64,000 nucleotides of DNA from an uncultured Allomuricauda sp. (GTDB lineage Bacteria; Bacteroidota; Bacteroidia; Flavobacteriales; Flavobacteriaceae): assembly GCF_947495325.1 (NCBI RefSeq), contig NZ_CANLYK010000006.1, positions 1-64,000 of the forward strand. The letters are read 5' to 3'. Both the position numbers and the translations under genes were made by a program. Of this stretch, positions 50,871 to 61,206 are shown piece after piece. The notes below the pieces were generated by a model. The model searched no databases. It saw nothing but the letters and a program-made list of their open reading frames with translations, and was not told where the DNA came from. How positions within the stretch are numbered: the stretch's first letter is position 1; each line of letters begins with the position of its first letter.

Positions 50871-52715
50871 TTGAAATCTATTGAAACTGTTCCCCAGAAC
50901 TATATTCTTAAACAACTTCCAAAGGCAACCGCCTTTGTTGATAAAAACTATTCTATAGTAGATGCTTCAGACTCTTGGCTACACCTTTTTAATTTCAAAT
51001 GGGAAGACTTGTCAGGAAAGAGCATTTTAAATGTTTTTACTGACCACGAACAACTCACCAAAACAAAACTGAAAGAATATTTAGACTCAAATAAGAGGAA
51101 AAAAATTCAACATGTACAGGTCACCAAGGAAGATGAAACATGGTACGAAAGTATTTTAACGCCTTGGTTTGATGAAAAAGAAAACGTAGTAGGTACTATT
51201 TTACAATCGGAGAATATAAGCAAACGAATAGAAAAAGAACTTGAGTTAAAGAGGACGAAAATTCTGCTAAAAGCTAAATCCGAAGTTGCCAAAGTAGGCA
51301 GTTGGGAGTACGACTTAATTTCACAAAAACTCAGTTGGTGCGATCAAACCAAAAAAATACACGAAGTTCCAAAATCTTTTGTGCCAACAGTAAGTCAAGG
51401 TATTGACTTTTACAAACAAGGTTATAGCCGAAATAAAGTTTCGATGCTATTCCATAAAATATTGGAGGATGGCACACCTTATAGTCAACGTTTAATAATA
51501 ATAACAGCAAAAGGTGAAGAAAAATGGGTAGAAGCAGGTGGAAAAGCAATGAAGAAAAATGGTGAAATCGTTAAAATCATAGGAACTTTCCAAGATATCA
51601 ATGATCAGGTCATTGCTGAGAAAAAGACAAAAGAAAGTGAGCAATTACTAAGTACCTTAATCGACAATCTTCCCATAAATGTTTATATCAAAGACAAAGA
51701 ATCTCGGAAACTATTGGTAAACAAAACTGAATGTGAATATATAGGGACAAATGCCAAAAACCTCATAGGAAAATCAGATTTTGATCTTTATGACAAGAAA
51801 ATTGCCCAAATTTCAAGAGATGAAGATCTTGAAGTAATGCGATCTCTTAAACCCATGGTAGGTGTGGAAACCATTAATATTAAAAAAGATGGTAGCTCTA
51901 CCAATTTCTTGACCTCTAAAATACCTCTTATCAATTCCAATGGAGAAGCATATGGCCTTATTGGTATGAGCATGGACATTACCCATATAAAGGAAAAGGA
52001 AGATGAATTGAGAAATCTGATAAATATTACTGCAATTCAAAATAAAAAATTAACAAATTTTGCACATATTGTTTCCCATAATTTAAGATCGCATACTGCC
52101 AACTTTTCCATGCTCCTGGATTTTCTTATCCATGAAAAAGAAGAAAAAGAGAAAGATCGAATCATGACAATGTTGACACATGCTTCAGATAATCTATTGG
52201 ACACTTTAGAAAACTTAAATGACGTTGTGGCCATAAGTACAAATGTCAACATTGATAAAAAACCTTTAAACCTTAAAGAAAGTATTCTTAAGGTACAACA
52301 AAACCTTGCAGCCTTCTTGGAAAAAAATAAAGTTGAGTTTGTAAACCATGTTCCAAATAAACTATCTGTTTTGAGTGTTCCTGCCTATCTGGAAAGTATT
52401 GTGCTTAATTTGGTTACCAATGCTGTAAAATATAGTAATCCAAAACGAAATCCCCTAATTACATTGAGAGCAAAAAAACAGGACAATAGTGTTGTATTAA
52501 GTGTTGAGGATAATGGATTGGGGATAGATTTAAACAAATATGGAGGTAAAATCTTTGGGATGTACAAAACCTTTCATAACAAAAAAGATGCAAGGGGTCT
52601 TGGGCTGTATATTATTAAAAATCAGATAGAGGCCATGGGTGGGAGTATAACTGTTAATAGCGAAGTGGGCAAAGGCACTACGTTTAATGTCTATTTTAAT
52701 GAAGAAGATAAATAG
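50871..52715 (+). CDS. PAS domain sensor histidine kinase (TTG start)
   Basis: Multiple PAS regions; IVSHNLRSHTANFSMLLDF H-box; LSVEDNGLGIDL, GLGLYIIKNQIEAMGGSI ATPase motifs. Confidence 0.92.
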   Translation: MKSIETVPQNYILKQLPKATAFVDKNYSIVDASDSWLHLFNFKWEDLSGKSILNVFTDHEQLTKTKLKEYLDSNKRKKIQHVQVTKEDETWYESILTPWFDEKENVVGTILQSENISKRIEKELELKRTKILLKAKSEVAKVGSWEYDLISQKLSWCDQTKKIHEVPKSFVPTVSQGIDFYKQGYSRNKVSMLFHKILEDGTPYSQRLIIITAKGEEKWVEAGGKAMKKNGEIVKIIGTFQDINDQVIAEKKTKESEQLLSTLIDNLPINVYIKDKESRKLLVNKTECEYIGTNAKNLIGKSDFDLYDKKIAQISRDEDLEVMRSLKPMVGVETINIKKDGSSTNFLTSKIPLINSNGEAYGLIGMSMDITHIKEKEDELRNLINITAIQNKKLTNFAHIVSHNLRSHTANFSMLLDFLIHEKEEKEKDRIMTMLTHASDNLLDTLENLNDVVAISTNVNIDKKPLNLKESILKVQQNLAAFLEKNKVEFVNHVPNKLSVLSVPAYLESIVLNLVTNAVKYSNPKRNPLITLRAKKQDNSVVLSVEDNGLGIDLNKYGGKIFGMYKTFHNKKDARGLGLYIIKNQIEAMGGSITVNSEVGKGTTFNVYFNEEDK

Positions 52716-53103
52716 TCTATATATCATTGATGATGACCCTATTGCAATCTTTGGTATTAAAAAAATGCTGAAGCTGAAAGTAGAATGCAATGACATCAAA
52801 GCATTTGAAAATGGGAAAATGGCTTTGGATGACCTAAAGGGAAGAATAGAATATGGAGACGGAATACCTGAAGTAATATTTTTAGATATCAATATGCCCA
52901 TTATGGATGGTTGGGAGTTCTTGGAAGAATTGCTAAACCTGAACATTGAGGAGAAGGTTATCATCAATGTAATTACCTCTTCAATTGATCCATCAGATTA
53001 TCAAAAATGGAATCATTTCAGGCTCAACTCCATTCATCATCTAAATTTTAGAAACAAACCTATCTATAAAATTGAGGTAACAGATGTCAGTTTGGCATCA
53101 TAA
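52687..53103 (+). CDS. Response regulator receiver protein
   Basis: YIIDDDPIAIFGIKKML, VIFLDINMPIMDGWEFLEEL; overlaps the kinase 3' end by 29 nt. Confidence 0.92.
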   Translation: MSILMKKINSLYIIDDDPIAIFGIKKMLKLKVECNDIKAFENGKMALDDLKGRIEYGDGIPEVIFLDINMPIMDGWEFLEELLNLNIEEKVIINVITSSIDPSDYQKWNHFRLNSIHHLNFRNKPIYKIEVTDVSLAS

Positions 53104-53124
53104 ATACTTAATTCGCTATTTTTG
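53092..53124 (+). promoter_or_regulatory. Putative promoter TTG-N22-TATTTTTG for the M14 peptidase
   Basis: TTG 53092-53094 and TATTTTTG 53117-53124. Confidence 0.5.
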
Positions 53125-53173
53125 CTGGTAAGAGTTTTCCTTTTAGTGAATTTTCAACTAACATCAAACAACA

Positions 53174-54949
53174 TTGAAGCACTTACTTTTTTTGATATTA
53201 ATGTTGCTTTACCTATCCTGTGAGACTCAAACAGAAGATAAGGCTTCCTCATATCAAACATTTTATGAAACAGCGGATGGCAAAGAGACAGCCACTTACC
53301 AAGAAACCATTGATTTTTACATAAGACTTGCCAAAGATTTTCCGGAAATCAATATCCAGACCATTGGAGAAACAGACAGTGGTTACCCGCTTCACATAGT
53401 GACATTCAATCCAGATGGAGATTTTAATTTTGAACATGTAAGACAAGAAAAAGCAATTGTACTGATCAACAATGGCATTCACCCTGGTGAGAGTGATGGC
53501 ATTGATGCCACAATGCTGCTATACCGGGATTTGGCCACCAAAAAAATACCCCATCCCGAAAATACTATTTTGGCCACCATCCCTATCTATAATATTGGTG
53601 GTGCCCTAAATAGAAACTCAACTACAAGGGCAAATCAAAATGGCCCGTTGGAATACGGTTTTAGGGGAAATGCCCTTAATTATGACCTGAACCGGGATTT
53701 CATAAAAATGGACTCCAAAAATGCAAAAACCTTTACGCAAATCTTTCATTTGATAAAGCCTGATGTTTTTATTGACAACCACGTAAGCAACGGAGCCGAT
53801 TATCAATATACTTTAACCCATTTGTTTACACAGCATAATAAATTAGGTGGAAAACTCGGTAACTATCTTCATAAGGAATTTATGCCCAAAATGGAAAAAT
53901 CATTACTGGACAAGGATTGGGACATTACCCCTTATGTGAATGTTTTTAATAGACCTCCTGAATTGGGTTTTAAACAATTTATGGACCACCCAAGATATTC
54001 GACGGGTTACACAACACTTTGGGGCACATTGGGACTAATGGTTGAAACACATATGCTGAAACCATATAGGAAAAGAGTAAGAGGCACATATGTTCTTATG
54101 GAAAGCATGATTAATATTGTTGAAAAAGAACATTCCAACTTAAAAAAACTACGAAAAGAAACATTAAATCAATATTCAGAATTATCGCAGTATTACTTTA
54201 ATTGGCAGGTGGATACAACCCGAACCTCAAAACTAAATTTCAAGGGGTTTGAAGCAAACCTAATTCCTAGTGAGGTAACTGGGCTTTCCAGATTAAAATA
54301 CGACAGAGAGAAGCCCTTTACAAAAGAAGTTATATACCATAATTATTTTTTTCCTGCAGATACCATTGCGGTCCCGGCCGCATATGTCATAAAGCAAAGC
54401 TGGCAAAATATAATAGATAGGTTAAAAGCAAACCATATTCAATATTTTGAGATAGAAGAGGATACGGTCTTAGCAGTTGCATCATATAAAATATTGGACT
54501 ATAACACCAGAAAAGACCCTTATGAAGGACATTATCCTCATTTCTATACAAGAGTGGAACAGACTGAATTAAAGGTTGCATTTAGGCCAGGTGATGTTGT
54601 GGTGCCAACAAATCAATATGGAATTCGATATATATTGGAAACCCTGGAACCGCAGGCGGAAGATTCTTTCTTCAATTGGAATTTCTTTGATACCGTACTT
54701 CAACAAAAAGAAGGGTTTTCACCTTATGTTTTTGAGGATATTGCATATGATATGCTTAAAAACGATTCTATACTTCGAAATAACTTCATCGCCAAAAAAG
54801 AGTTTGATCCTGATTTTTCAGCAGACTGGTATGCCCAATTGGATTGGATCTATCAACGTTCCAAGCATAGGGAAGAATCCTATCTTAGATATCCTATATA
54901 TAGAATTGAAAAGGGAAGCAAAGCGGAAGCTATTGTTGATCAGAAATAG
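53174..54949 (+). CDS. M14 family zinc carboxypeptidase lipoprotein (TTG start)
   Basis: LLYLSCETQ lipobox; INNGIHPGESDGIDA zinc motif; IDNHVSNGADY. Confidence 0.88.
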   Translation: MKHLLFLILMLLYLSCETQTEDKASSYQTFYETADGKETATYQETIDFYIRLAKDFPEINIQTIGETDSGYPLHIVTFNPDGDFNFEHVRQEKAIVLINNGIHPGESDGIDATMLLYRDLATKKIPHPENTILATIPIYNIGGALNRNSTTRANQNGPLEYGFRGNALNYDLNRDFIKMDSKNAKTFTQIFHLIKPDVFIDNHVSNGADYQYTLTHLFTQHNKLGGKLGNYLHKEFMPKMEKSLLDKDWDITPYVNVFNRPPELGFKQFMDHPRYSTGYTTLWGTLGLMVETHMLKPYRKRVRGTYVLMESMINIVEKEHSNLKKLRKETLNQYSELSQYYFNWQVDTTRTSKLNFKGFEANLIPSEVTGLSRLKYDREKPFTKEVIYHNYFFPADTIAVPAAYVIKQSWQNIIDRLKANHIQYFEIEEDTVLAVASYKILDYNTRKDPYEGHYPHFYTRVEQTELKVAFRPGDVVVPTNQYGIRYILETLEPQAEDSFFNWNFFDTVLQQKEGFSPYVFEDIAYDMLKNDSILRNNFIAKKEFDPDFSADWYAQLDWIYQRSKHREESYLRYPIYRIEKGSKAEAIVDQK

Positions 54950-55538
54950 ATCTATTTTCAAACAAAATTCTAATATTGAAATAGGAGTTTTCCAAAGCCT
55001 TTTTAATTTTTTTGGGTCCCTTCCATTTCACCTTCATAATTCCTTCATCTTTTTGTCCTACAAGCTTTCCAGAATAGGTGGTATACATGGCAAACCAATG
55101 TACTTGTTTTAATCTGTACTCCCCATTCCTTTTAAAAACGTGATAAGTCGTGCGTAGAAACTTTTCAATCTGAAGGTCTCGAACACCTGTTTCTTCCTCA
55201 ACCTCCCTTATCGCTGCTTTCTCAATAGATTCCCCCTTATCTACCTTGCCCTTTGGCAAATCCCATTTATCATTTCTATAAATAAACAAAACCTTGCCTT
55301 TAGGGTTGGTCACAAATCCTCCTCCAGCAACAACAACAGGAATTTTATGCATAAAAACATCCAGCATTTTCTCTTCGTCTGGGTGATAAATGTATGCTTC
55401 AGACAGTCTTCCTTTTGCCAACGAGTCTATAGCCATCAGTATAGAGTCACCATCCAATGAAAAGAGATTACCATTAGTATTGTCTTGGAGCTCATTTGTT
55501 AAAATTAGTAGAGACTCATTAACAAAAACTTTATACAT
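54930..55538 (-). CDS. NUDIX hydrolase
   Basis: Nudix box GKVDKGESIEKAAIREVEEETGV. Start MYKVFVNES at 55538 (alternative at 55571 overlaps pyrE). Confidence 0.93.
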   Translation of the reverse strand: MYKVFVNESLLILTNELQDNTNGNLFSLDGDSILMAIDSLAKGRLSEAYIYHPDEEKMLDVFMHKIPVVVAGGGFVTNPKGKVLFIYRNDKWDLPKGKVDKGESIEKAAIREVEEETGVRDLQIEKFLRTTYHVFKRNGEYRLKQVHWFAMYTTYSGKLVGQKDEGIMKVKWKGPKKIKKALENSYFNIRILFENRSISDQQ

Positions 55539-55541
55539 TTG
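55534..55541 (+). promoter_or_regulatory. -7 element TACATTTG immediately upstream of the pyrE ATG
   Basis: TACATTTG then gcgcATG-proximal sequence; no clear -33 TTG at the usual spacing. Confidence 0.45.
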
Positions 55542-55545
55542 CGCA

Positions 55546-56184
55546 ATGGTTTTAAACAAGGACACTGCCAAAAAAACAGCCGAACTTCTATTACAAATTA
55601 ATGCAATTAAGTTGGAACCCGAAAATCCTTTTACATGGGCTTCTGGCTGGAAATCTCCTATTTATTGTGACAACAGGGTTATGCTTTCTTATCCTGAAAT
55701 ACGAAATTTTGTTCGGGAAGAAATGGCAAAACAAGTAGAGACCCTCTATGGAAAACCCGATGTTATCGCAGGGGTTGCCACAGGCGCCATAGGAATTGGA
55801 ATTTTGGTAGCAGAAGCATTAGGGCTCCCTTTTATTTATGTTAGGCCAGAACCGAAATCCCACGGAAGGCAAAACCAGATTGAAGGATATTTGGAATCAG
55901 GACAAAATGTTGTTGTTATTGAAGATTTAATAAGCACAGGTAAGAGCAGTTTAAATGCGGTTAAGGCCTTAAAGGCCCAACAGGCTAATGTAAAGGGGAT
56001 GATAGCTATTTTCACTTATGGATTTTCAGTTGCATCGGATAATTTCACCAAGGAAAATATAGAGTTACATACGCTGTCTGACTATGACCACCTAATTGAA
56101 CAAGCTTCCGAAACAAACTATATAAAAGAATCACATCTACAAACCCTATTGCAATGGAAGTCAGATCCAAAGCAATGGAAATAA
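55546..56184 (+). CDS. pyrE: Orotate phosphoribosyltransferase
   Basis: FTWASGWKSPIYCDNR, VVVIEDLISTGKSSL. ATG at 55546 preferred over the track's 55390. Confidence 0.96.
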   Translation: MVLNKDTAKKTAELLLQINAIKLEPENPFTWASGWKSPIYCDNRVMLSYPEIRNFVREEMAKQVETLYGKPDVIAGVATGAIGIGILVAEALGLPFIYVRPEPKSHGRQNQIEGYLESGQNVVVIEDLISTGKSSLNAVKALKAQQANVKGMIAIFTYGFSVASDNFTKENIELHTLSDYDHLIEQASETNYIKESHLQTLLQWKSDPKQWK

Positions 56185-56193
56185 ATCTATACC

Positions 56194-56589
56194 ATGCATA
56201 TTGAAATCCCAGAAAAGAAAGTTGCCAAAAGTGATAAAGTAGTATTTGATTTCTTGACGGACATCAAAAATTTTAAAATCCTTATGCCGGATAATATAGA
56301 CAAGTTTGAGGTTTTGGATGAAAAAACATTCAGGTTTGCTTTAAAAGGTATGCCAGAACTTGTGCTACGATTAAAGGAGCAGTTTCCGCATGAAAAAGTA
56401 GTTTTAGGTGCCGCAAGCGATAAATTACCCTTCACACTCACCGCAAATATTAGCAATTTGGGAGATGATGAAAGCAGTGTGGTTTTGAGTTTTGAAGGAG
56501 AGTTCAATGCAATGATGGCCATGATGATTAAAACACCGATCACCAACTTCATGGAAACACTTTCCTCAAACATGGATAAAATAAGTTAA
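56194..56589 (+). CDS. SRPBCC family protein
   Basis: MHIEIPEKKVAKSDKVVFDFLTDIKNFKILMPDNIDKFEV; START-like pattern. Confidence 0.75.
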   Translation: MHIEIPEKKVAKSDKVVFDFLTDIKNFKILMPDNIDKFEVLDEKTFRFALKGMPELVLRLKEQFPHEKVVLGAASDKLPFTLTANISNLGDDESSVVLSFEGEFNAMMAMMIKTPITNFMETLSSNMDKIS

Positions 56590-57329
56590 TAGAGTAAGGA
56601 CACTTCCTTTAATCCATACTCTTTTAAAACTTTATCCTCAAGTTCTAGGATGAGTTTTCCTGAAGGTGACACCCCACGTACAAAGCCCATAAAAACTTGG
56701 TTTTTCCCATCTTTAAAAGTTGAAGGTTTATCTTTTCGGAACAAACGTTCGTGATATTCCGGCAATATTTGGGTCACAGTTTTTGATTCTACACCTACAA
56801 ATCGGGATTTTAACTTTTTCAAAATCTCCTGTAAAAGCTCATCCAAATAAAATTGTTTTCCAGTTAGGGATTTTAACGAAGCTACTTTTTCCAGGTTTTC
56901 AAATGAAATCTGATTCACATTTAACCCAATTCCAATGATTGAATTTTGAATCAATTTACCTTTAAGGGTATTTTCAATTAAAATACCACACACTTTAGAC
57001 GAACCTGACATAATGTCGTTGGGCCATTTCACTCTTAAATCAGGTATGCCCAGCTGCTTTAAAACATCAAAAATAGCCAAGGAAACACAGATGTTCAGGT
57101 TAAATTGATGTGCGACTTGCAAAGACTCAAATTTTTTCAATACACTAAAAGTCAAGTTCTTACCATCATCAGACTGCCATTCGGTGCCCATTTGCCCCCT
57201 ACCCTTACGTTGTTTTTTGGCAACAACCGTGGTATAATCTCCCAAATCTTGTGAAAGTAATAAACCCTTTAAATAAAGGTTTGTTGAGTCCGTGGCATCA
57301 AGTTTGATTATTTGTGTTTGTTCTCCCAA
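56586..57329 (-). CDS. birA: Biotin--[acetyl-CoA-carboxylase] ligase
   Basis: LDATDSTNLYLK, KKQRKGRGQMGTEWQSDDGKNLTFSVL, VKWPNDIMSGSSKVCGILIEN. Confidence 0.93.
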   Translation of the reverse strand: MGEQTQIIKLDATDSTNLYLKGLLLSQDLGDYTTVVAKKQRKGRGQMGTEWQSDDGKNLTFSVLKKFESLQVAHQFNLNICVSLAIFDVLKQLGIPDLRVKWPNDIMSGSSKVCGILIENTLKGKLIQNSIIGIGLNVNQISFENLEKVASLKSLTGKQFYLDELLQEILKKLKSRFVGVESKTVTQILPEYHERLFRKDKPSTFKDGKNQVFMGFVRGVSPSGKLILELEDKVLKEYGLKEVSLLY

Positions 57330-57410
57330 AGTGGTGTGTCCAATGTTATGTTAAAAACTAGGGCTAAGAAAACAAAAAAAATATAACTTTGTAGAAACTA
57401 AAATATTTGA

Positions 57411-57788
57411 ATGCAGAAAACGAAAGCTAGCGCAGATGAACTGATTGCCTTAATATTACATGGAATTGAAGAAGTTAAGGGAGATGATATAAATCTTCTT
57501 GATCTTAGGGAGATTGAAAATACAGTTTGCGACTACTTTATTATCTGCAATGGTACTTCCAATACACATGTTAACGCAATTGTTTCATCTATTCAGAAAA
57601 CCGTCAGCAAAGCCATACACGACAAGCCTTGGCATGTTGAAGGGTCTGAAAATGCAGAATGGATTTTGATGGACTATGTAAATGTTGTTGTTCATGTATT
57701 TCAAAAACACATTAGGGAATTCTACGACATAGAGGGGCTTTGGGGTGACGCTAAAGTAACAATGGTGGAGAGCAGCTACAATTCTTAA
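57411..57788 (+). CDS. rsfS: Ribosome silencing factor
   Basis: GDDINLLDLREIENTVCDYFIICNGTSNTHVNAI; WILMDYVNVVVHVFQKHIREFYDIEGLWGDA. Confidence 0.95.
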   Translation: MQKTKASADELIALILHGIEEVKGDDINLLDLREIENTVCDYFIICNGTSNTHVNAIVSSIQKTVSKAIHDKPWHVEGSENAEWILMDYVNVVVHVFQKHIREFYDIEGLWGDAKVTMVESSYNS

Positions 57789-57794
57789 AAAAAA

Positions 57795-59738
57795 ATGGCA
57801 AAAGACAACAACAATTCTAATACTCCTAAGAAACCTCGTTTTAGTTCTTGGTGGATTTACGGTGTGGTAATCGCATTAATTATCGGTTTTCAATTTTTTG
57901 GAGGGAATAGTTTCTCCAGCACAGAAAAAACCACGACCTCAGAACTACAAGAGTATTTAAGAAATGGAGACATTTCCGAAATCTTGATTATAACAAATGC
58001 AAGACAGGCAAAGGTATTCTTGACTGAAGAAGCACTTCAAAAAGATGTGCACAAAAATGTTTCGGAGAAACCTTTTAATTTTTCTGCAGGAAAAATTCCA
58101 CAGTACATTTTGGACTATGGAGACCTTCAAAATTTTGAGGACGAAATAAAAAGCATCAAAAAAGAAAACAATCTTGATACAATTGTTGATTTTGATACAG
58201 AGTCAAACGTTTTAGGAGAGTTATTGCTCTCACTACTTCCATTTGCATTGATTATAGGTATTTGGATTTACCTGATGCGAAGAATGTCTGGCGGTGCCGG
58301 CGGTGGTGCTGGAGGTCAGATTTTCAATATAGGAAAGTCAAAAGCAAAACTGTTTGATGAAAAAACAGATACCAGAACTTCATTCAAAGATGTTGCAGGA
58401 CTAGAAGGAGCAAAAGAAGAGGTTCAAGAAATTGTAGAATTCCTTAAGCACCCGGATAAATACACTTCTTTAGGAGGAAAAATACCCAAAGGAGCTCTAT
58501 TAGTAGGACCTCCTGGAACCGGTAAAACCCTTTTGGCCAAAGCAGTGGCAGGAGAGGCTAAAGTTCCTTTTTTCTCGCTATCAGGCTCAGACTTTGTGGA
58601 AATGTTTGTTGGTGTAGGTGCTTCAAGGGTTCGTGACCTTTTTAAACAAGCAAAGGATAAATCCCCTGCAATAATCTTTATAGATGAAATCGATGCCATA
58701 GGTCGAGCAAGAGGAAAAAATAATTTCACAGGTTCCAATGATGAACGTGAAAACACGCTGAATCAACTACTGACCGAAATGGACGGTTTTGGCACAAATA
58801 CCAATGTTATTGTACTTGCCGCTACCAACCGCGCAGATGTATTGGATAAGGCATTGATGCGGGCAGGTCGTTTTGACCGTCAAATTTATGTTGACCTTCC
58901 AGACATAAGGGAAAGAAAAGAGATTTTTGAAGTTCACCTACGTCCTATAAAGACTGCAGAAACCCTCGATTTGGATTTTCTTGCCAAACAAACGCCTGGT
59001 TTCTCTGGAGCGGATATTGCAAATGTTTGTAACGAAGCGGCTTTAATTGCAGCCCGTAAGGAAAAGAAAGCGGTAAATAAGCAAGATTTCTTGGATGCTG
59101 TAGATCGAATTGTGGGAGGCCTTGAGAAGAAAAATAAAATAATAACTGTAGAAGAGAAAAAGACCATTGCTTATCATGAAGCTGGTCATGCAACCGTAAG
59201 TTGGATGTTGGAACATGCCGCACCCTTGGTAAAAGTAACCATTGTACCTAGAGGGCAGTCTCTTGGTGCAGCTTGGTATTTACCGGAGGAACGCTTAATT
59301 GTCCGCCCAGAGCAAATGCTGGATGAAATGTGTGCAACTATGGGAGGAAGAGCAGCGGAACGTGTTATTTTCGATAAAATATCTACAGGTGCATTAAGTG
59401 ATTTGGAAAAGGTGACCAAACAAGCGAGGGCCATGGTTACCATTTACGGTCTTAATGAGGAGTTGGGGAATATTACGTATTATGATTCCTCTGGGAACAA
59501 TGAATATGGGTTCACTAAGCCTTACAGTGAGGAAACAGCCCAGAAAATTGACGAGGAAATATCAAAAATGATAGAGGAACAATATCAGCGGGCTATTAAA
59601 CTGTTGGCTGACAATAAGGATAAACTAAAGGAGTTGGCAGATAGACTTTTAGAAAAAGAAGTTATCTTTAAGGATGATTTAGAAAAGATTTTTGGAAAAA
59701 GACCTTTCGAAAAAGAAGAATTGGAGCCAACCGAGTAA
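57795..59738 (+). CDS. ftsH: ATP-dependent zinc metalloprotease FtsH
   Basis: [31 protein letters not shown]-terminal TM. Confidence 0.98.
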   Translation: MAKDNNNSNTPKKPRFSSWWIYGVVIALIIGFQFFGGNSFSSTEKTTTSELQEYLRNGDISEILIITNARQAKVFLTEEALQKDVHKNVSEKPFNFSAGKIPQYILDYGDLQNFEDEIKSIKKENNLDTIVDFDTESNVLGELLLSLLPFALIIGIWIYLMRRMSGGAGGGAGGQIFNIGKSKAKLFDEKTDTRTSFKDVAGLEGAKEEVQEIVEFLKHPDKYTSLGGKIPKGALLVGPPGTGKTLLAKAVAGEAKVPFFSLSGSDFVEMFVGVGASRVRDLFKQAKDKSPAIIFIDEIDAIGRARGKNNFTGSNDERENTLNQLLTEMDGFGTNTNVIVLAATNRADVLDKALMRAGRFDRQIYVDLPDIRERKEIFEVHLRPIKTAETLDLDFLAKQTPGFSGADIANVCNEAALIAARKEKKAVNKQDFLDAVDRIVGGLEKKNKIITVEEKKTIAYHEAGHATVSWMLEHAAPLVKVTIVPRGQSLGAAWYLPEERLIVRPEQMLDEMCATMGGRAAERVIFDKISTGALSDLEKVTKQARAMVTIYGLNEELGNITYYDSSGNNEYGFTKPYSEETAQKIDEEISKMIEEQYQRAIKLLADNKDKLKELADRLLEKEVIFKDDLEKIFGKRPFEKEELEPTE

Positions 59739-59789
59739 TCTATTCTTCTAGATTAATGTCAATTTAAATAAATGCCCTTGATACCATAA

Positions 59790-60398
59790 ATGGGAGTTTT
59801 TGATAAGCTTTTTGGAGGTGGTAAAAAGGTTTCCAAGGAAACTGTGGAAACACGTGGGGATTATATGCCCAATTTAAAGATTCCCGTGGATGAAAAATTC
59901 ACAATCTACTTCAAGAAAAATGGAGGCAAGTTCATTTATTGTGAAAATGAACTCGAGGTTTCCGATGCATTACAAAGCATAATTTCTGAAAACGATTGGC
60001 AAAGTCATTTTTTTTATACACTTGACCAACGATTACAAAGTCGGTTTTCTTCTGAAAAAATTCAGTTTACCACAAACCGAAAAGAAAGCGATATTTTCTT
60101 TACTACCTGCGAGCATTTAGTGGCCCATAATGGCTCTATTTTAGTGTGTTCAAACCAAATCAAGGAAAAAAAACTTGATGAACTCCCCTCCAATCTAATT
60201 GTATTTGCCACGACAAGTCAGCTAGTAGATTCAATAAGTGAGGCTTTGAGAATCATTAAAGAAAAATATAAGAAAAATATTCCTAACAATATTACCACGC
60301 TCAAGCACTTTGAACCCACTCCAGAAAACAAAAATGATTTCCTTTCCTACGGAAGTGCTTCAAAAAATGTATATCTTTTACTGCTAGAAGACTACTAA
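59790..60398 (+). CDS. LUD (LutC/YkgG-like) domain protein
   Basis: ESDIFFTTCEHLVAHNGSILVCSNQIKEKKLDELPSNLIVFATTSQLVDSISEAL. Confidence 0.75.
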   Translation: MGVFDKLFGGGKKVSKETVETRGDYMPNLKIPVDEKFTIYFKKNGGKFIYCENELEVSDALQSIISENDWQSHFFYTLDQRLQSRFSSEKIQFTTNRKESDIFFTTCEHLVAHNGSILVCSNQIKEKKLDELPSNLIVFATTSQLVDSISEALRIIKEKYKKNIPNNITTLKHFEPTPENKNDFLSYGSASKNVYLLLLEDY

Positions 60399-60402
60399 TG
60401 GC

Positions 60403-61206
60403 ATGAAAGAAATTCTAAGGCGCTCTATTACAGGAGTTATCTATGTGGTGCTCCTAATGGGGACCGTTTTTTTAAACTCAGATGCTTTTGATTTTCTTTT
60501 TATGGCATTTGGACTCGCTTGTCTTTATGAATTTAAGAGGATTGTACAGCTAAAGGGGTATTACATCTTTATTGCGTATTTGGCACTTTGGTGGGCATTT
60601 ATCTATTTAATCCATGACACCACCCTAATTACCATTCTAATGTTATTGACCATAACAGTGGATTTGGCATTGCTTGCTTTTTTATTCACCAAAAAAAATG
60701 AAAAACTCACTGATTTTCAGAAATTTATTGTTGCCGTTTTTTATATAGGTGGAGGGTGTATCTTTTTAACCATGATTCCCTATAAACAAAACAATTTTGC
60801 TCAATTTTTAATTATGGGCATATTTATTTTAATCTGGGTAACCGATACTTTTGCCTATCTGGTAGGCAGAACTCTGGGTCGTACAAAACTTTATCCTGCA
60901 GTTTCTCCAAAAAAAACCATTGAAGGTTCTTTAGGAGGTCTTATTTTTGCATGGATAGCTGCATATATTTTATCAAGATATGAGCCTAGTCTAACCTTGA
61001 ACGAATGGTTAGTTCTTGCTACAGTTATTGTTATTGCAGGAGGTTTAGGCGATTTGTTGGAATCTAAATTCAAGCGTGCAGCTGGGGTAAAGGACAGTGG
61101 AGCCATATTACCAGGGCATGGCGGAATTTGGGATCGTTTGGATAGTCTTGTGTTTGCTGCACCATTTGCATATTTGGTTTTAAATATATTTTCCTATGTT
61201 TCATAA
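60403..61206 (+). CDS. cdsA: Phosphatidate cytidylyltransferase
   Basis: Multi-TM; VSPKKTIEGSLGG...GDLLESKFKRAAGVKDSGAILPGHGGIWDRLDSL. Confidence 0.96.
   Translation: MKEILRRSITGVIYVVLLMGTVFLNSDAFDFLFMAFGLACLYEFKRIVQLKGYYIFIAYLALWWAFIYLIHDTTLITILMLLTITVDLALLAFLFTKKNEKLTDFQKFIVAVFYIGGGCIFLTMIPYKQNNFAQFLIMGIFILIWVTDTFAYLVGRTLGRTKLYPAVSPKKTIEGSLGGLIFAWIAAYILSRYEPSLTLNEWLVLATVIVIAGGLGDLLESKFKRAAGVKDSGAILPGHGGIWDRLDSLVFAAPFAYLVLNIFSYVS

Noticed and set aside
55390-55545. N-terminal extension of the pyrE ORF
   Set aside because: Antisense to the NUDIX gene; canonical OPRTase begins at MVLNKDTAKK (55546).
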